Origin: CATOSK01 sp963665735
GTDB lineage: Bacteria; Chloroflexota; Dehalococcoidia; Lucifugimonadales; UBA3495
DNA: 64,000 bases
Direction: 5' to 3'
Assembly: GCA_963665735.1 (NCBI GenBank)
Contig: OY762444.1
Span: 620,001 to 684,000, forward strand
The position numbers and the translations under genes are program-made. Positions within the stretch are counted from its first letter, which is position 1; the number at the start of each line of letters is the position of its first letter. This document shows positions 59,845 to 64,000 of the stretch, in pieces. The notes under the pieces are model-generated. The model worked only from the letters and a program-made list of their open reading frames with translations. It ran no database searches and was not told the DNA's origin.

Positions 59845-60435
59845 CTAGCCGGCCCCCTGCCGGCCCCGGGCCAGGGCCAGCGCGCCGATAAGGGCGGCCA
59901 GCAGCAGCACGGAGACAATCTCGAAGGGCAGGACAAACTTGCCCAGGAGCAGGTCGGCCAGCCCCGCGCTTTGGACTTCGCTTTGTTGCGCCGGGTCGGT
60001 TATTCCGGCCCGTTGCAGGGCGGGGTTTTCCACCGGGCCGACGGACTGAGTTTGCACCAGGTCAGCCAGGCCCCTCTGCGGTTCGGGAATGGGTGTCCAG
60101 TCCGTAGAGAAGATGGTGAAAACCATCGCGGCCAGCAGCAGGGCCGGCAGAACCACGGCGGGAATCTGCAAGCGGTTGGGCAGGTTGCCCTGGCGCACGT
60201 CCTGAGTCAGCATGACGGCGAAGATAAACAGGATGGATATGGCCCCGACGTAAATCAACACCTGAACCACGGCCAGAAATTCGGCGCTCATCAGCACGAA
60301 AAACCCGGCGACGGCGACGAATACCAGGGCCAGCAGCAGAGCGGCCCGGAAAAGGTCGCGGACTACCACCACGCCCACCGCGGCGCCGACGGCCACCACG
60401 GCGATAACCCAGAAAGCCAAGTCCTGCAAGAACAC
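59845..60435 (-). CDS. nuoJ: NADH-quinone oxidoreductase subunit J
   Basis: 196 residues from GTG 60435, directly after the nuoI stop. Five hydrophobic segments: VLIYVGAISILFIFAVMLTQ is the conserved NuoJ helix. A 60-residue loop (about 110-160) is longer than in E. coli. Confidence 0.93.
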   Translation of the reverse strand: MFLQDLAFWVIAVVAVGAAVGVVVVRDLFRAALLLALVFVAVAGFFVLMSAEFLAVVQVLIYVGAISILFIFAVMLTQDVRQGNLPNRLQIPAVVLPALLLAAMVFTIFSTDWTPIPEPQRGLADLVQTQSVGPVENPALQRAGITDPAQQSEVQSAGLADLLLGKFVLPFEIVSVLLLAALIGALALARGRQGAG

Positions 60436-61026
60436 TTAGGCCCGCTCCCCGGCGGGGTCTTCGGGAGACTCCGGTTGGGTGTCAAGGCGCATTCCGGCCT
60501 TTTCCCGCTGGTGCCAACGCCACGACTCGCGGCCCACTTCCCGCCAGTCCAGGGGCCGGCCGGCGCGGGGGTCGTAACCGGAGGCTTCCAGTTGGGGACG
60601 GAAGAAAGCGCTGGGGCGCTTGTCCGCCTGGCGCAGTTGGTCAACGGTGATGACCATGTTCTTGCGGGAGTATTGCCCCTGCTCGAAACCGCTGCCCATG
60701 TAGAGGCAGTCGTAGGGACAGGCTTCGACGCAAAGGCCGCAGAACATACAACGCTGGATTTCGATGTCAAACACTTCCAGGGCGTACTTGTCGCCCTGCC
60801 GTGGGGCCGAGCCGCTGGGCTTGGTGACGATTTTGATGATGCCCAGGGGACAATACTTGGCGCAGGACGCGCAGCCGGTGCAGCGTTCCTCGTACCAGAC
60901 AAATTCCTCGCCCCGGAAACGGGGATGCTGCTTGACCCGCTCTTCGGGGTATTGAACGGTGAAGGGTTTTTTGGTCATGTTTTTCAGCGTGACCAGCAGT
61001 CCCTTGGCCATTGCTAGACCGTACAT
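60436..61026 (-). CDS. nuoI: NADH-quinone oxidoreductase subunit I
   Basis: 196 residues. Two [4Fe-4S] ferredoxin motifs: CTGCASCAKYCPLG and CMFCGLCVEACPYDC. It carries electrons toward the quinone site. A C-terminal extension (about 110-196), rich in Arg and Glu, is longer than in E. coli. The start is one base after the nuoH stop. Confidence 0.95.
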   Translation of the reverse strand: MYGLAMAKGLLVTLKNMTKKPFTVQYPEERVKQHPRFRGEEFVWYEERCTGCASCAKYCPLGIIKIVTKPSGSAPRQGDKYALEVFDIEIQRCMFCGLCVEACPYDCLYMGSGFEQGQYSRKNMVITVDQLRQADKRPSAFFRPQLEASGYDPRAGRPLDWREVGRESWRWHQREKAGMRLDTQPESPEDPAGERA

Positions 61027-61027
61027 A

Positions 61028-62251
61028 TTACGTCACCTCAACGGTAGGAGCCTGGGATGCGGGACGGGGGGTTGCCGCAGCCCCGCCAACGGCCGGCTTT
61101 TCCCGAACCAGCGCGCCGAAAAGGGCGATGCAAACCGGGGCCAATGGGATGTTAATCGCCGCCATAATCCAAAGGTCCATGGTGGTCAAAACGCCCTCCG
61201 GCCCCCGCAGCAAGAAAACTTCCAGCGTGGTGACGGCCAGGTTAACCATACTCAGGGGCAGCAGGAATTTCCAGGACACGGCCATTATCTGGTCAACGCG
61301 CAGCCGGGGATAGGTGGCCCGAATCCAGATGAAAACGAAGATTACCAGGAAGGTCTTGGCCAGGAACCACAGCCACCCCAGGTAGCCGGCCCACGGGCCG
61401 CTCCAGCCGCTGAGGAACAGGGTGGCTATTACCGCCGAAACCACAATCATGGCCCCGGTCTCGGCAGCGAAAATCAGGGCAAACTTGATGCCGCTGTATT
61501 CGGTGTGGTAACCAGCGATGATTTCCGATTCGGCCTCGGCAACGTCAAAGGGAGTGCGGTTAAGCTCCGCCGACATTCCGGCCAGGAAAACGAAAGCCGC
61601 CAAGGGTTGCGTCAGCAGGAAGGGTATCGCCTGGGCCTGGACAATTCCGCCCAAAGACATGGTTCCGGCCACCATGACCACGCCCAGCAGGGACAGCACC
61701 ACCGGAACTTCGTAACTAATCAGGACGGCTACGGCGCGGGCCGCCCCAAACAGGGCGTAGCGGTTGTTGGATGACCAGCCGGCCATGAAAATAGCCACGG
61801 TGCTGAGGGAGCTAACCGCCAGAATGAAGAGGACTCCCACGTTCAGGTCAGCCAGGGCGGTGTTTTTGTTGAAGGGGATTACCGCCGTCATCAGCAGCAA
61901 CGGCGCCATCATCACCAGGGGAACCAGGTTGAACACCAGCCGGTCGGCGCCGGCGGGAACCAGGTCTTCCTTGGTCAGCAGCTTGGCTAAGTCGGCGATG
62001 GGCTGAAGTATGCCGAAAGGCCCCCAACGGTTGGGGCCGATGCGGTTTTGTAGTCGTCCCAACAGCCGCCGTTCCAGCCAGGTCACGATAGCGGCCCCCA
62101 GCAGGACGGCGTTGACCAGCAACAGCATGATTACCAACCCGGCCACGGCGTAGGCCAGCCAGCAGGGGCCAAGCAAGCCTACCAGGTCGTAGATAGACCG
62201 GAAAAGCGCGTTCTGGAACAGGACGTTGTCGGCGGCGAGTTGACAGCTCAA
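61028..62251 (-). CDS. nuoH: NADH-quinone oxidoreductase subunit H
   Basis: 407 residues from TTG 62251, with GAGG 7 bases upstream and overlapping the nuoD stop. It is the membrane subunit by the quinone site: TWLERRLLGRLQNRIGPNRW, MSAELNRTPFDVAEAESEII and the C-terminal RLRVDQIMAVSWKFLLPLS. The C-terminal tail (about 380-407) is hydrophilic. Confidence 0.95.
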   Translation of the reverse strand: MSCQLAADNVLFQNALFRSIYDLVGLLGPCWLAYAVAGLVIMLLLVNAVLLGAAIVTWLERRLLGRLQNRIGPNRWGPFGILQPIADLAKLLTKEDLVPAGADRLVFNLVPLVMMAPLLLMTAVIPFNKNTALADLNVGVLFILAVSSLSTVAIFMAGWSSNNRYALFGAARAVAVLISYEVPVVLSLLGVVMVAGTMSLGGIVQAQAIPFLLTQPLAAFVFLAGMSAELNRTPFDVAEAESEIIAGYHTEYSGIKFALIFAAETGAMIVVSAVIATLFLSGWSGPWAGYLGWLWFLAKTFLVIFVFIWIRATYPRLRVDQIMAVSWKFLLPLSMVNLAVTTLEVFLLRGPEGVLTTMDLWIMAAINIPLAPVCIALFGALVREKPAVGGAAATPRPASQAPTVEVT

Positions 62252-63357
62252 CGGTCAACCTCGCCCATGTTGATGTCCACGCTGCCCAGGGAAACAATCA
62301 TGTCGGCCAGTTTCCAGCCCACCAGCAAATGTTCGGTGACGGTCAGGTTGATTAGCGAGGGAGAGCGGATTTTGCAGCGATAGGGGGAAACGCCGCCGTC
62401 GCTGACCAGGTAAAAGCCCAATTCGCCCTTGGATGCCTCCACCCGGCCATAGGCTTCGGCGCCGGCCGGGGGCCGCAGCACCAGGGGCAGGTCATCCAGC
62501 CGCACCGGGCCGGGTTCAATCTGGGCTACGCACTGGTTGATGATGCGGAGACTCTGGCGGACTTCCTGCATCCGCACCCAGAAACGGTCGTAGTTGTCCG
62601 AGCGGGAACCAACGGGAACGTCAAACTCCACCCGGTCATAGGCGTCGTAGGGGTCAATCTTGCGCCAGTCCCAAGCGACTCCGGCGGCCCGCAGCACCGG
62701 GCCGGAAACCGAGGAATTGATGGCGATTTCCGACGGCAAGGGGGAAACGCCCCGGGTGCGAACCATCAGGATTTCGTTTTCCAGAAGAAGCTGCTCCAGT
62801 TCCTCGAACTCGCCCTGGAAGTCGTGGAGAAACTTGGCCAGGGCCGGCCAGAAGTCCGCCGGGGCGTCGGCGAAAACCCCGCCGGGCCGCATATAACTGA
62901 CGGTAATGCGCGCCCCGCAAAGCATCTCAAACAGGTCCAGAATCCGCTCCCGGCTGCGGAAGGTGTACATCAATGGAGTGCCGAAAGCCCCGAGTTCTTG
63001 AATGAAAAACCCCACGGCTACCAGGTGGCTGGCGATGCGCTGAAGTTCGGCCACCAGGGTACGCAGGTACTTGCCCCGCATGGGTGGCTCGACGCCCAGC
63101 AGCTTTTCCACCGCCAGACAATACGCCTGATTGTTAATCATTGAGGAAGTGTAATCCAGCCGGTCGGTCAGGGTTACTACCTGGACGTAGTTGCGCTCCT
63201 CGGCCAGCTTTTCGGTGCCGCGGTGCAGGTAGCCCAGGATTGGTTCGACTTCAAGAATGTCCTCGCCGTCAAAGGTGATGCGGAGACGAAAAACGCCGTG
63301 GGTGCTGGGGTGCTGCGGCCCCACGTTGACGGTCATCGGTTCAGTGCGGATAGTCAT
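62248..63357 (-). CDS. nuoD: NADH-quinone oxidoreductase subunit D
   Basis: 369 residues. 49-kDa subunit homologue of Ni-Fe hydrogenase large subunits, with NVGPQHPSTHGVFRLRITFD, GYLHRGTEKLAEERNYVQ, DRLDYTSSMINNQAYCLAVE and the C-terminal GWKLADMIVSLGSVDINMGE ending in DR. It lines the quinone-binding site with nuoB. Confidence 0.95.
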   Translation of the reverse strand: MTIRTEPMTVNVGPQHPSTHGVFRLRITFDGEDILEVEPILGYLHRGTEKLAEERNYVQVVTLTDRLDYTSSMINNQAYCLAVEKLLGVEPPMRGKYLRTLVAELQRIASHLVAVGFFIQELGAFGTPLMYTFRSRERILDLFEMLCGARITVSYMRPGGVFADAPADFWPALAKFLHDFQGEFEELEQLLLENEILMVRTRGVSPLPSEIAINSSVSGPVLRAAGVAWDWRKIDPYDAYDRVEFDVPVGSRSDNYDRFWVRMQEVRQSLRIINQCVAQIEPGPVRLDDLPLVLRPPAGAEAYGRVEASKGELGFYLVSDGGVSPYRCKIRSPSLINLTVTEHLLVGWKLADMIVSLGSVDINMGEVDR

Positions 63358-63381
63358 AGCCGGCGTTGGCTCGTCCAGGCG

Positions 63382-63822
63382 TTAAAGGTAGTCTTTCCGC
63401 AGCGGGTGGCCCTGAAAACCCTCCCACAGCAGAATCCGTTTCATGTTGGGGTGGCCGTCAAACCGAATGCCCATCAAGTCCCAGATTTCCCGTTCCTGGA
63501 AGTCGGCGCCCCGCCAAACATCGTACACCGAGGGCAGGGCCGGGTCTTCCCGCCCGTAGAGCCGCACCTTGAGAATGCCGGTGTGCCGCTTTTGCAGGGA
63601 CGTTAAATGGTAAACCACCTGAAAATGCTCAATGAAGTCAATGGCGCTGATGGAGTTGAGGAACTGGAAATCCAGTTCTGGGTCGTCTTTAACGCCGGCA
63701 GCAACGTCGGCGATGCGCGGCGGCGGGACAAAAACGGCGTCGGCGGAAGTTTCTTCCACCGCGCCGGGGGCCAGTTGCACCACCCGCTCCGCCAATTGGC
63801 CGCCGGACAGGGCCGTTACCAC
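63382..63822 (-). CDS. nuoC: NADH-quinone oxidoreductase subunit C
   Basis: 146 residues from GTG 63822 (MVTALSGGQLAERVVQL), 13 bases after the nuoB stop with GGGGG upstream; a frame extends further but overlaps nuoB. The 30-kDa domain is seen in NSISAIDFIEHFQVVYHLTS, YDVWRGADFQEREIWDLMG and RFDGHPNMKRILLWEGFQGH followed by PLRKDY. Confidence 0.93.
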   Translation of the reverse strand: MVTALSGGQLAERVVQLAPGAVEETSADAVFVPPPRIADVAAGVKDDPELDFQFLNSISAIDFIEHFQVVYHLTSLQKRHTGILKVRLYGREDPALPSVYDVWRGADFQEREIWDLMGIRFDGHPNMKRILLWEGFQGHPLRKDYL

Positions 63823-63835
63823 GCCGCTACCCCCA

Positions 63836-64000
63836 TTAGCTGAAAAGAGCCTCCCGCTGCTTTTGGAGATGCTGCTGTTTCTTGATTTTTTCGTGGAGTT
63901 CCATAATCCCGTACAGCAGGGCGTCGGGACGGGGCGGACAGCCCGGCACGTAAACGTCCACCGGGATGATGTGGTCAACCCCGGGAACGACGCTGTAAGA
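63836..64000 (-). CDS. nuoB: NADH-quinone oxidoreductase subunit B, C-terminal end (partial)
   Basis: The last 54 residues, ending at TAA 63838-63836. VVPGVDHIIPVDVYVPGCPP and RPDALLYGIMELHEKIKKQ contain the final Cys ligand (VPGCPPRP) of cluster N2. The rest of the gene, and nuoA if present, lies beyond the window end. Confidence 0.93.
   Translation of the reverse strand, partial: SYSVVPGVDHIIPVDVYVPGCPPRPDALLYGIMELHEKIKKQQHLQKQREALFS

Overview
The window is high-GC bacterial DNA that most resembles a Chloroflexota genome of the Dehalococcoidia/SAR202 type. This is an inference from gene content: the run frr-uppS-cdsA-dxr-rseP-ispG-proS, a complex I operon without nuoEFG genes beside its other subunits, a succinate dehydrogenase with an HdrB-like subunit in place of membrane anchors, a monomeric isocitrate dehydrogenase, and scattered acyl-CoA, CoA-transferase and SDR genes. 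No rRNA, tRNA, CRISPR array, prophage or transposase gene was recognised.

Layout. 1-7.8 kb (+): translation, isoprenoid and phospholipid genes (frr end, uppS, cdsA, dxr, rseP, ispG, proS, an RDD membrane protein). 7.9-10.5 kb (-): a small proline-rich ORF, a membrane protein of unknown function and a DNA methyltransferase fused to an Mrr-like nuclease domain. 10.9-13.1 kb (+): both subunits of a 3-oxoacid-type CoA transferase and a retropepsin-like protein. 13.2-18.5 kb (-): ilvE, plsY, an arylsulfotransferase-like protein, a cupin, an SDR with an atypical active site and an AAA ATPase. 18.7-22.9 kb (+): comEA, comEC and rph. 23.1-26.4 kb (-): an M16 peptidase and a PPOX-type flavoprotein. 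26.6-34.1 kb (+): an acyl-CoA dehydrogenase, a tandem pair of PaREP1/HEPN-like proteins, a SIMPL lipoprotein, dcd and a riboflavin operon (ribD, ribE, ribBA). 34.2-35.9 kb (-): a membrane/coiled-coil protein and prfB with its programmed +1 frameshift. 36.0-38.3 kb (+): thrS overlapping a HicB/HicA-like pair. 38.3-40.2 kb (-): an esterase and a TlpA-like protein whose first redox cysteine is replaced by an in-frame TGA. 40.3-48.3 kb (+): a DUF255 thioredoxin-domain protein, icd, mdh, a paralogous pair of small proteins and a HemL-like aminotransferase. 48.6-64 kb (-): complex I (nuoB to nuoN), DUF433, nadK, a Nudix hydrolase and sdhA-sdhB-sdhE. This last stretch is a respiratory block.

The most notable observation is at 39252-40196. 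Its reading frame runs through a TGA exactly where the CxxC motif of a TlpA/thioredoxin fold needs its first cysteine. A 6-bp hairpin with a G at loop position 2 follows at SECIS-like spacing. The simplest reading is an undescribed or rarely described selenoprotein (UxxC).

Three families of short palindromic or MITE-like repeats sit in the intergenic gaps. Family A is about 100-110 bp with CTGARCGWAGYGAAG ends. Family B is about 96 bp with CGTCATNCCGG ends. Family C is a roughly 28-bp GTAGGGGC palindrome.
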